Positions 11,043-19,672 of a stretch of 64,000 nt of DNA are shown here, piece by piece (position 1 is the stretch's first letter; every line of letters begins with the position of its first letter). The translations under genes were made by a program, and so were the position numbers. Location: positions 1-64,000 of the forward strand of contig KV918853.1 in the NCBI GenBank assembly GCA_002049455.2. Reading direction: 5' to 3'. The notes beneath the pieces were generated by a model. The model worked only from the letters and a program-made list of their open reading frames with translations, ran no database searches and had not been told where the DNA came from. The stretch comes from Porphyra umbilicalis (taxonomy: Eukaryota; Rhodophyta; Bangiophyceae; Bangiales; Bangiaceae).

Positions 11043-12662
11043 TTAGCGCCTCGGCCGCCGCCGATCCGCCGGTTTCGTCACGGCCAAGGTCGTCTGCACG
11101 TTGAGGTGGCACGAGTCCATGTTGCAAAAGTGGCCGATGGGCGTTTCGCCGCCCTCGACATTCTTGCCCGTGTGCAGCCGCACGGGGTGCTTGACCAGGA
11201 TGTTAATGATGGCCTTTGCCTCTGCAATCGTCCGGTTGCGGAGGACGTCCGTTTTGATGCCGTCAATCCAATCTTCGTACGTGTCGTTTGAGTGCCTCGC
11301 TTTGCCAAGCTCCTCCACCACGTCCTGCCAGTAGTCGTCCCACCACTGGCGGGAGTGGAGCCTCGACTTGACGTACTCACCCACCTCCTCGAGCGAGTGG
11401 CACACGCCGAAGAGGCTGCGGGCGACGAGGAAGAGGAAGACAAAGAACTTGCGGGTCGTCACCGCCATCGGCGGCGAGTCCAACACCGGCTTGTCGACGA
11501 CCTTGCTCGCGTTGTTGCGCGCCTCTTCGTAGCCCTTGTCGTCGGCCACCTGCAGGGCAAAGTGGTCCACAAAACAGGCCGACCACATCGCGTCCACAAT
11601 CCCCTCCAGCCGCCCGTGGTAGTCCAAGTCCGCTTCGTAGAGCCACTGGTTGGCCGACACGTTCATGTGGCCCCGCAGGGACGACTCGAAAAAGGTTTCG
11701 ACGGCGGCGCGAACGGCAAGGTTGCATCGGTCGCACAGGTCCTCGGGGAGCGACTCCTCGGCGCGCAAGTCGGAGAGCGTCTGCGAGCCGTTGCACTCGT
11801 CGATTTGGTCGAGGATGTACGCGCGCGTGACTTTCCGCACGGCCCGCCCGAGCGCGGGCGCATTGACGTCCTCGTGCGCATTGGCCACGTCGTCTTCGCG
11901 GGCGAGGCGACTCGGCGGGAACGGGTCAGCGACGGTAGCAATCTTGCATTGCGACCACATACGCGTCCACGGGTCCATCCTCCGTAACCTCATGCGCCGG
12001 TGGTGCCTGATGTTTTCGTCTGGCTTGGGCCCGCTGCGCATGCTCCGCCGCGTCACCGTCCAGGCGGCGCCGCCCACACGCACCGCCGCCATGACCTCGT
12101 CGACGCGCTTTTGGTACTCCTCCGTGGCGGTCATGCGGTTGCCGTTGCGCGCGACGACGGCCTCGAGCGTCTGGGTGGGCATCAGAAAGGCCTCCCGGTC
12201 GAGGACGCCCGTCACCTTTTGGGCGACCGACGCCGTGTCCAAGCTCTGGTGCCCCATCCGGAGAAACTCGCGGAGGACGCACGAAACCTCGTTGCGCGCG
12301 ACGCGGGCGAGCATCAGTCTCCGCACCTTGCCAAATGCCAGGATGCCGCGGGCGACCTTGTCGGCAAAGGGGGCCCACGGTGCTACCATTAGCGCCAACG
12401 TCCACCACACAGTGCGCGCCGGCTTGTCCGCCTTGACCTGCAACGTCAGCACGATAGCCTTGAGGACCATGTCGAGAAAGACGATCACCACGCCGCTGCG
12501 CCACATCGAGTAGATGTGAATCTCTGACACGTCGCGCGCATCTTGGCGCCCGGTGGGCTCCTTGATGAAAGAGTAGAGGCCGACGAGGAGGGCCACGCAA
12601 AATGCGGTCGTCTCAAAGGCGCCAAAACCCAAAAAACTGATGGGGTCATCTACGTCCGCCAT
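11043..12662 (-). CDS. Orphan 539-aa membrane protein
   Basis: A complete frame from ATG (12662) with sustained non-repetitive composition, so I regard it as a real gene. Three hydrophobic segments lie near the N-terminus (about residues 9-32, 56-76 and 84-103), followed by a long hydrophilic, mixed-charge region rich in Arg, Asp and Glu, and a further hydrophobic stretch near residues 408-428 (KFFVFLFLVARSLFGV). There are scattered Cys/Trp residues (for example DLCDRCN and WWDDYWQDVVEELG) but no motif I recognise. No intron is visible. The topology suggests a membrane-anchored protein with a large soluble part. I assign no function. Confidence 0.8.
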   Translation of the reverse strand: MADVDDPISFLGFGAFETTAFCVALLVGLYSFIKEPTGRQDARDVSEIHIYSMWRSGVVIVFLDMVLKAIVLTLQVKADKPARTVWWTLALMVAPWAPFADKVARGILAFGKVRRLMLARVARNEVSCVLREFLRMGHQSLDTASVAQKVTGVLDREAFLMPTQTLEAVVARNGNRMTATEEYQKRVDEVMAAVRVGGAAWTVTRRSMRSGPKPDENIRHHRRMRLRRMDPWTRMWSQCKIATVADPFPPSRLAREDDVANAHEDVNAPALGRAVRKVTRAYILDQIDECNGSQTLSDLRAEESLPEDLCDRCNLAVRAAVETFFESSLRGHMNVSANQWLYEADLDYHGRLEGIVDAMWSACFVDHFALQVADDKGYEEARNNASKVVDKPVLDSPPMAVTTRKFFVFLFLVARSLFGVCHSLEEVGEYVKSRLHSRQWWDDYWQDVVEELGKARHSNDTYEDWIDGIKTDVLRNRTIAEAKAIINILVKHPVRLHTGKNVEGGETPIGHFCNMDSCHLNVQTTLAVTKPADRRRPRR

Positions 12663-13300
12663 CGTGGCGGGCCAAGGGGACGGAGCGGGCCGGCGGCAGC
12701 GGGGGGGGGGTGGTGGGCACGGCCGGGCGTCGCCCGACCCGGGCGGGCAGCACGCGTCTGCGAGCTACCCAACACCAGCTGGAGCGGCGGTACCGGACGG
12801 CGGGGGCGGGATGGAGCGGTGGTCCAAGCAAGGGACCGAGCGTCTAGGTCGTACGCGTGGCATCTTTGAGGGCGCCACGGGCACAGCACCAAGCACCCCT
12901 CGCGTCGCGCCAACGCATGCGGCGCACCGCGCGCCTGTGCGTCACGACGCCCGCAACACCTGTTGTTGATCCCGCGAAGCAGGAGCCAATGGCTGAATAG
13001 TCGAGCGGGGCGTGCGTTGCTCCCAGCGACCGCGTCCGGGTCCGTCCGAAAGGTGGGGTTAGGATTCTGGGTTGATTCGAACTGACTGGAAGTCGCACCA
13101 GCTTGACAGTGCAGTACTGTAGTAGCCTGAATGCTCTAGGTGCTTTCCACACCTGTTAGAATGGGAGCAGGGGTGGGGTTAGGATCACAATCACGTCAAA
13201 TGTGACGGCAGTGGGTTCTGTCACGGCCATGTGTCGTGGGGTTTCGCGGACGCACGCGTGTTTTCCCCCCCGCCGCGAGAGCCCCCCTGCCCCCCCACGT
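12663..13300. other. Intergenic with two GTGGGGTTAGGAT motifs
   Basis: No gene supported. GTGGGGTTAGGAT occurs near 13052 and 13173; inverted relatives (ATCTTAACCCCAC) occur near 15157 and 18787, outside both ends of the Harbinger element. They may be ends of another repeat family. Confidence 0.45.
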
Positions 13301-13495
13301 GGGTTGAGCGGCGGACGCCCAATGCCGGTCGGTGGCCACCGGGGTCGGTGCCCAATGCCGGTCGGTGGCCACCGGGGTCGGTGCCCAATGCCGGTCGGTG
13401 GCCACCGGGGTCGGTGCCCAATGCCGGTCGGTGGCCACCGGGGTCGGTGCCGGTGGGTGGCCACCGACCGGCATTGGGCGTCCGCCGCTCAACCC
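13301..13495. repeat. 33-bp minisatellite bounded by perfect 40-bp inverted repeats
   Basis: The 40 bases at 13301-13340 (GGGTTGAGCGGCGGACGCCC...) are exactly inverted at 13456-13495. Between them a 33-bp unit starting AATGCCGGTCGGTGGCCACC repeats from 13321, 13354, 13387 and 13420. The layout resembles a small foldback or MITE element whose terminal repeat contains the minisatellite unit. Confidence 0.9.
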
Positions 13496-13576
13496 CCCGA
13501 CCCCCCCCAAAGCCCCGCGCGCCTTAAAGCCCTTGGGAGCCGCCCACCCCCCCCCCCCGCCCCCCACCACGGCCGT

Positions 13577-13780
13577 CGTCACGCCGGCAGGGACGACGTC
13601 ACGCCGGCAGGGACGACGTCACGCCGGCAGGGACGACGTCACGCCGGCAGGGACGACGTCACGCCGGCAGGGACGACGTCACGCCGGCAGGGACGACGTC
13701 ACGCCGGCAGGGTCGACGTCGCGCCGGGAAGGACGACGTCACGCCGGCGGGGACGACGTCACGCCGGCGGGGACGACGAC
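13577..13780. repeat. 20-bp tandem repeat, about 10 units
   Basis: The unit CGTCACGCCGGCAGGGACGA repeats with few changes; late copies carry GGCGGGG. A 20-bp period cycles through all frames, so the repetitive peptide predicted here is unlikely to be real. Confidence 0.95.
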
Positions 13781-15226
13781 GGTGCTCCCCTCCGTCGCCT
13801 CTGCCGACGAGGCGCCGCCGTGGGCGGTGCGGGCGGGGGGGTGCGGGACCCCCCGCCCACCCTCGACGGCGCGGACGGCGGCGACGGTGCGGGGGGGGGG
13901 GGGGGGCGCGTTTTTCCCCTGGCGGCGCCGGCGGCGGCCGCCGCGGCACTCGGCGCGCGCCTCGGCGTCGGGCTGGGGCGCTCGGGAGCGACACCGCCCG
14001 CGCCGGCGGCGGCGGGTGCGTGCGGGGGAGGGGGGTGGCACCCGCGGCGGTGGCGCCCGGCGCGGTGCCCGTCGCCGACGCCGAATGGACGGGTGGCGGC
14101 AATGACGACGCCAGTGGCGACGGCGGCGGCTGGCCGTCCACTGCCCCGCCCCGCCCGTCGCCCCCGTGCACGCCGTCGGTGGGGCGGTGGCGATGCGCGC
14201 GTCCGCCCGCCGCGGCGCGCGCACCGCTACGCGGCGCCGGCAGCGGGTCGGGTGTGGCGCCAACGGCGTCGACGGTGGCCGCGTCGGCGCCGCGGGCGCC
14301 AACCCCGCCGTGGCGCAGTCGCCGGCGGGCGGCGCGGGTGCCACGGCGTGCGGGTGGGCGTCGCCAGGGTGGTCGACGCGGCGGCGCCGGCGGCGGCCAG
14401 CGCCGGCGCCGACGGGGCTGCGGTGGCCGGGTCGGCGGCCTCTGGGGGGTGTACTGCGGCCGCGTCGGGGGGCGGGGCTGGTGCTTGTGCCCCGCCTGGG
14501 GGGGCGGGGGGGCGGGACGAGGACGACGGCGGTGCGTCGACGGGTGGGCGGGAGCTACCCCGGGGGACACCCCATCCATTGCCGACAGCGAGGGGGGGAG
14601 GGGGGGGGGGCACCCCGCCGGCGCCATCGACGACGACGCGGCGGTCGGGGGCGGCAGCTGCCGCCGCCCGCCAGGACGCCTATGTGTATGTCTACGCCAC
14701 GGCGGCGGGGGGGGCGGCCGCTGCCGCCGCCGCCGACGCGGACGTGGCGGCGGCGGTAGCCCCGCCGCCAGTGTCGGCGGCGGCGCCAATGGCGACGGCA
14801 ACGGTGCCGCCGCCCCACCCTCCGCCGTGACGACGGCCGACTGCCGCGCCGACGGGCGGCTGCCCCGCCCGCCGCCGCCGCTGCCGCCGCTGCCAGGTCC
14901 GCCCGGGGAGCCTCTAGACGACACCCCCCATCCCCCCTTGCCTGCCCGCCGCCGCCGCCGAGGGAGCCCGCGCCGCTGGCGGGCGCCGCCCACCGGCCAG
15001 CGGGGTCAGGGGCCGCCGTGGGGCGGCGGGCACCCGCGGGCACTGCGCGGCTCTGTGCGTCTGTTTTTCTGGCGGGATCCACACTACTGTACTGTTCGCC
15101 TCCCACCAGAAGTCTGAACAAACTTTGTGACGGGGCATCTGATTGGCTGGCGCATCTTAACCCCACCCTACTCCCCATACTATTATAGAGCGTGGCTTTT
15201 AAGTCAACGAGACGAGTCCAGACACT
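13781..15226. other. GC-rich low-complexity DNA, no gene supported
   Basis: Long G and C homopolymers and GCC/GGC runs keep frames open on both strands. The last 100 bp (from about 15120) are AT-richer and form the left flank of the Harbinger element. Confidence 0.5.
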
Positions 15227-15243
15227 AGGGAGTTTAAACAACC
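15227..15243 (+). repeat. Left terminal inverted repeat of Harbinger element
   Basis: AGGGAGTTTAAACAACC, preceded by the target duplication ACT at 15224-15226. Confidence 0.9.
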
Positions 15244-15461
15244 AGGTCGGGGCAACCGTTTGTGGCTATTTTGTGGGAAGAGCTTATGGTAAATTAATTG
15301 CAACATCGAGTGGGACGGGGGGTTTAAACAGCTGAGTTGGGGTTGTGGCAGTCGCCTTGCCGGGTGCACGTGTCCCCGTCGCCTCGACCGCTTGCTTGTC
15401 GGACTGCGTGCATCCGTCTCCACGAGCGGATGTGGCCATCTGCGCGGGGGTGGGCACCACG

Positions 15462-16601
15462 ATGGTCTCCATCAAGGACTTTTCTCTTGGGGAGCTGCAG
15501 CGCACGCGGCGTCGGCTGCGCCGCGAGGTACTGGTGCGCCACATCGCGGGGGAGGGCGTGGTTGCACTTGGGCCTGTGCTGCTCCGCTTGTTGCGCGTGC
15601 GCCGAGACGTGCGCTGTCTGATGGAGCGCGTGCGGGGCGTGAGCGCGACGTCGTTCAACCTCGGCACTATTTCGACGGAGCAGGCTCTGTCTCTTTTTCG
15701 GGTCAAGCCTGCCGACGTCCGGCGCGTCGCTGGGCTTCTCCACCTGGAGGATGAGGTGTACCCCGGCAGGCACCGCGTGTCTGGCATCGAGAGGCTGTGC
15801 ATCATGCTTCGGCGCCTCTCGTCACCCGCGCGTTGGGTGGATCTGGAGGGGCTCTTTGGGCGCCGCAGCTCGGCGCTGTGCGCCATATTTTTAGAAACCC
15901 TCGAGGTCCTTCTCACGCGCTGGGAGGGTGCCTTTTGCTCTTGGCGAGGAGATTTGATGGGGGAGCGGGCTGGTACATACGCAGAGTGCGTTTTGGAAAA
16001 AGGGGGTGCCATTGACAACTGTGTCGGTTTCATTGATGGCACAGGCATCTTTGTCGCGCGGCCCGGGGAGGGGCTGCAGCGCAGTGTCTACAGCGGGCAC
16101 AAGAGGACGCATATGCTCAAGTTTCAGTCGATTGTGACCCCCGACGGGCTTCTGTTTCATCTGGCGGGACCTGTCGAGGGACGGCGGCACGACATCACGC
16201 TGTACCGGGACGCTGGGACGGACGAGATGCTTGACGCAGGACTGCTGGTGCACGGGGTGCGCTACTGCCTCTTTGGTGACAAGGCCTATCTGGCGCGCCC
16301 CTGGTTGCAGGTGGCCTTCCCGTCAGGGCCCGGGGTGGAGCTGGATGAGGAGGAAGAGGCCTACAACGTGGATATGGCGGGTGTGCGGGTGGCTGTCGAG
16401 TGGGGGTACAAGGAGGTGAAGCAGGTGTTCACCAGCCTCGACTTCAAGCGGAAGCTGAAAATACAGGAGGGGCCTGTGGCGCTAGTGTACCTGGCGGCGG
16501 TCTTCTTCTGGAATATCCGCTGCTGTCTGTATGGCGGGCAGACGGCCACGTTTTTCAAGTGCGCACCTCCTAGCGTGGAGCGGTACCTCTCACTGCCGTA
16601 G
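15462..16601 (+). CDS. PIF/Harbinger DDE transposase (DDE_Tnp_4 family)
   Basis: Catalyses cut-and-paste transposition of the surrounding element, normally recruited to the ends by its Myb-like partner. Catalytic acids are visible in order: Asp192 in GFIDGTGIFVARP, Asp273 in CLFGDKAY and Glu313 in VAVEWGYKEVK. The linking phrase YSGHKRTHMLKFQSIVTPDG is also typical of the family. About 379 aa is normal length. I chose the ATG at 15462 (ACGATGG); an in-frame ATG at 15345 would add 39 low-complexity residues. No frameshift or stop interrupts it. Confidence 0.93.
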   Translation: MVSIKDFSLGELQRTRRRLRREVLVRHIAGEGVVALGPVLLRLLRVRRDVRCLMERVRGVSATSFNLGTISTEQALSLFRVKPADVRRVAGLLHLEDEVYPGRHRVSGIERLCIMLRRLSSPARWVDLEGLFGRRSSALCAIFLETLEVLLTRWEGAFCSWRGDLMGERAGTYAECVLEKGGAIDNCVGFIDGTGIFVARPGEGLQRSVYSGHKRTHMLKFQSIVTPDGLLFHLAGPVEGRRHDITLYRDAGTDEMLDAGLLVHGVRYCLFGDKAYLARPWLQVAFPSGPGVELDEEEEAYNVDMAGVRVAVEWGYKEVKQVFTSLDFKRKLKIQEGPVALVYLAAVFFWNIRCCLYGGQTATFFKCAPPSVERYLSLP

Positions 16602-17206
16602 AGGACTGCAGTGGGGCGCAGGGTGGAGGGAGAGGCACGTGGGGGGGAGTGTGGGATGCGGCGGGGGTGGGGGGGGGCCTGCGGGATGCGGGGGTGGGGG
16701 GGGGGGGGAGTGTGGGATGCGGGGGGAGGGGGGGGAGCGGAGGAGTGTGGGATGCGGGGGGGGGGGGGGGCACTCGTGAGTGGGGCGTAGCGCACCATTT
16801 TGCCGCCGTCGGCGGTGGCGGCTCGGGCGTGCGGCGCCGCGCCGTTTCCCGGGCGGCCGGCGCAGCCGGCGACCCCACGGGCCGCGTCCCCCACCGCCGT
16901 GGCCGACGGCGGCAGCGAGGGTGGCGGAGGGCGGCCGAGCGAGGCGGCCGAAGGGCGCCGAGCGAGGCTGCCCGACGCCGCCCGAGCAGGCGGTGGCGGT
17001 CACGGGCGGTGGGGGACGCGGCCCGTGGGGTCGCCGGCTGCGCCGGCCGCCCGGGAAACGGCGCGATGTGTCGGGCGTACGCTCAAAACTACAACGTGTG
17101 TCAAGGACCACAACACACACAAAAAAAACAGAAAGCGCCAGACGCGCCCGGCTGCGGCGCCCCCCCCCAAGCCCGCGCCCCAGTTCCCTCACCCCCCCCC
17201 ACGCGC
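16602..17206. other. Spacer between convergent Harbinger genes
   Basis: Contains a G-rich imperfect repeat (GTGTGGGATGCGGGG and variants, about 16640-16775) and the foldback at 16838-17065. No gene. Confidence 0.6.
16838..17065. repeat. Foldback with perfect 60-bp inverted arms
   Basis: 16839-16898 and 17005-17064 are exact inverse complements (left arm starts GCGCCGTTTCCCGGGCGG), with about 106 bp between. TCGGGCGTGCG (16823) and TCGGGCGTACG (17071) just outside look like an 11-bp direct repeat with one mismatch, as an inserted foldback element would leave. It could also act as a transcription-blocking hairpin between two convergent genes. Confidence 0.85.
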
Positions 17207-18352
17207 TCACTTGTCAAGTCGCCGCACGAGTGCCGCAATGAGGTCCAGGCTGCGGGCACGCTCTTCACGGTCAGCAGCCGCGGCTGCCAGCGCATCCGCC
17301 GCGGCTCGGCGGCTCGTGGCCTCTCTCGCCTCCTGCCGTCTCGCTTCTGCCAGGTACGCCTCGCGCTCGTGCTGTAGCTTTCGCTCTTCGAGATCAAGCC
17401 GCCGCTCCTCGGCAGAGCAGCGCCGCTCCTCGGCCTTCCGCGAGCTCTCCGCGCTGCTTCTGACAACCTCCAGCAGCTCCTCCTCCTTCTCGTCCTCGAT
17501 CTCCGCCCGGCGGCGGGAGCGCCCCCCAGCAGGCGACCTTGTGGTGCCGCCACCGTCTTCCCCCCCCTCCCGCTTCTCCTCTCCGTCCCCTTCAGCTGCC
17601 ACACCAGCATCCCGCTCCTCCCGGCGGCGGACGCGCCGCGCCAGGGCCGAACGACGAGCATCTGCGCCGGCCTGTAGGAGCGCATTCTCTTTCTTGGTCG
17701 TCTCCCCCTTGGTCTTGGCGGCGCGCAGCCGGCTGTCGTTCATGGCCGAGCACGCGTCCGCCATCAGCGCGTCCATCTCCGTCACTTCCTCTACAGTCCC
17801 GCTCTCCTTGGCCACGGCCGCCTCCTTTTTCTCAAACTTCGCCTTGAGGAGCTTGAAGCGGTCCTTGACGGCTTTGCCGTCGACGTGAAAGGGCTTAGCC
17901 GGCTGCTGGTTGAAAAGGTCCGCCGCCCGCTCGTAGGTCTCTTCGCCCTTGCCCCACTCGGCCAGGTGGGCGCCGGCCATTGTCACCACCGACGCGCAAA
18001 GCAGATCCACACGAATCCCCTCTGTTCCGACAGGCCAGACACGGCGCTTCTTGGGAGGCGGCGCCACGTTGCCGTCCTTGTCCACCTCCTCCACGTCGCT
18101 CGGGCTACTGCTCGGTCGGGCCGCCGTTGGCGCCGGGGGAGGGGGGGCACCACTGCCGCCCGAGAGAGGGGGGCCAGGAAGAGCGGCGCCTCCCGTGCCC
18201 AATCCAGCGCCACGTCGGGGGGGAGCAGGGGACGGGACAGAGGAGGCGCCCGCGCCGCGCCCGGCGGGGCGCTCGGGTGGGGAGGGGGCTGCACGGGTGG
18301 AGGCGTCCGCAGCACCCGCCGTGTCCGCAGCGTCCCCATCGGGTGACCCCAT
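17207..18352 (-). CDS. Harbinger Myb/SANT-like DNA-binding protein
   Basis: 381-aa second protein of the PIF/Harbinger element; in studied members this protein binds DNA and helps the transposase enter the nucleus and reach the ends. After a Pro/Ser/Gly-rich N-terminus (1-90) comes a basic PPPKKRRVW segment, a likely nuclear signal. A trihelix/Myb-like domain follows (about residues 110-180, including EWGKGEETYERAADLFN and VKDRFKLLKAKFEKKEA). The C-terminal half is a long Glu/Arg/Lys-rich coiled coil. The frame is intact, minus strand, convergent with the transposase and inside the same terminal repeats. Domain identity is inferred from pattern and context. Confidence 0.85.
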   Translation of the reverse strand: MGSPDGDAADTAGAADASTRAAPSPPERPAGRGAGASSVPSPAPPRRGAGLGTGGAALPGPPLSGGSGAPPPPAPTAARPSSSPSDVEEVDKDGNVAPPPKKRRVWPVGTEGIRVDLLCASVVTMAGAHLAEWGKGEETYERAADLFNQQPAKPFHVDGKAVKDRFKLLKAKFEKKEAAVAKESGTVEEVTEMDALMADACSAMNDSRLRAAKTKGETTKKENALLQAGADARRSALARRVRRREERDAGVAAEGDGEEKREGGEDGGGTTRSPAGGRSRRRAEIEDEKEEELLEVVRSSAESSRKAEERRCSAEERRLDLEERKLQHEREAYLAEARRQEAREATSRRAAADALAAAAADREERARSLDLIAALVRRLDK

Positions 18353-18715
18353 CGCAGTGATGTCGACGGACGCCTCTCGCCGACGCCGGGCGAATGGCCG
18401 GCACGCACACAGGTGCGGCTCTTAGGTACGGGGGGAACAGGCGGTTGCCTGGCAGGACGACGGAGGGACCTCACTCGCGCAGACCCAGAGGGGCGCCCGC
18501 CGGGCGGAAAGGGGGCGTGCGCATCGCCGTGGCCGAGAAATCGACGCCAGTGCGCCACACGTGTCACGATACGTCGAGAGAAACGATCCCCCCGATGTCA
18601 ACGCAGGAACGCCTCTGATAGCGAGAAATGGTAACCCATTCGTGGGATCCCTGGGCTGGATCTGCATACGTGGCATACGTGGCGTGCCACGCTAACGATT
18701 TTCTTCCCACAAACG

Positions 18716-18732
18716 GGTTGTTTAAACTCCCT
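18716..18732 (-). repeat. Right terminal inverted repeat of Harbinger element
   Basis: GGTTGTTTAAACTCCCT, exact inverse of 15227-15243, followed by ACT at 18733-18735. Confidence 0.9.
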
Positions 18733-18735
18733 ACT

Positions 18736-19672
18736 ATCTCCTTTACAGAGTCTCAAGATGTCTCCACCAATCGAATTCATTCCTCCATCTTAACCCCACT
18801 TCCTGCACTGTACAAGACCCATCCGCGTCGGCGACCAGGCGGGAGTAGGTGGTGGTCACTAATCCGCACGTGGTGGCGCTAGCCTGGATTCCATTGATTG
18901 TCACCATTCGGTGCACGCCTATTCGATGCGGGTTTGCGATGGCGGAAGGATAGCTCATTTAAATATGAAACAGCGTCGGGTTGGCAAACCGTGCTTGGAC
19001 GGAATCACAAACGTATATGCGTCACACTTTCAATAGCTAAAAACAACGCAAACCTTCAAGTATGATCATGCTCAGACGGGGGCTCTGCAAGAACCAGCGG
19101 CCGAAAAACGACGAATCCGCGTCTTGGGTGCAACCCCACTGTACGCGCCTCTGTTCTGTGACCCGCTCGTACCCGCGTGCTGTACCGCTGTGCTTCCTTT
19201 TCCCATGGCGGCTTTGGTGCCGTCTCGCTTCTCTACTGACGTTTCTGCGCTCTGGAAGCAGCGTGGCTACGTGCGCTTCTGTTCCTGCTGATACTCGTCA
19301 CAGCGGTCCGGCTGATTTGCGCCACACAAGCCGACCCACGGGCCCACTTCGTTTCGACCGGCAGCGAGCGACCGGGAACTCTTCACCTTGCAGCCTAGTG
19401 GGCGCCCATGCAAACTACAACCTTGCCATCCGCACCCGTCGGGGGGGGCACAGCGACCGCCGCCGGTGGCGCGGCCACCAGCGGGGGCACCGCAGGCAGG
19501 CCGTCGGCGCTGTCGGCCGCGCCGCCGCTGTCTGCAGCATCCCCATCCGCGGCCGAGTCGTCTGGTACGTTGGTCTTGAACCTGTTGGGAGCACGCGGCA
19601 GGGCACTCACGTGAGACGAGGCAGGCGCGAGAGAGAGAAAACGCGCCCTCTGGGCACCACATGACAGGAGCG
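18736..19672. other. Intergenic, right flank of Harbinger to BASS gene
   Basis: Mixed-composition DNA. A 68-aa plus-strand frame at 19408-19614 (Ala/Ser/Pro-rich) ends at TCACGTGAGA, which resembles a splice donor, but no downstream exon is visible. I do not call it. Confidence 0.4.

Larger units (their letters stand above)
15227..18732. mobile_element. Complete PIF/Harbinger DNA transposon
   Basis: The element is bounded by 17-bp inverted ends, AGGGAGTTTAAACAACC at 15227-15243 and its exact inverse at 18716-18732. ACT is duplicated outside both ends (15224-15226 and 18733-18735); a 3-bp duplication is the family norm. Subterminal GTTTGTGGGAAG-like motifs recur inside each end. It carries the two proteins expected of the superfamily, a DDE transposase (plus) and a Myb/SANT-like protein (minus), transcribed toward each other, with a foldback structure between them. 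Both frames are uninterrupted, so it may be recent and possibly autonomous. Confidence 0.9.

Noticed and set aside
13202..14830. 542-aa plus-strand ORF and its antisense counterpart (13659-14993)
   Set aside because: Both run through 33-bp and 20-bp tandem repeats and homopolymers; the periods are coding-neutral and composition is only Ala/Gly/Pro/Arg.
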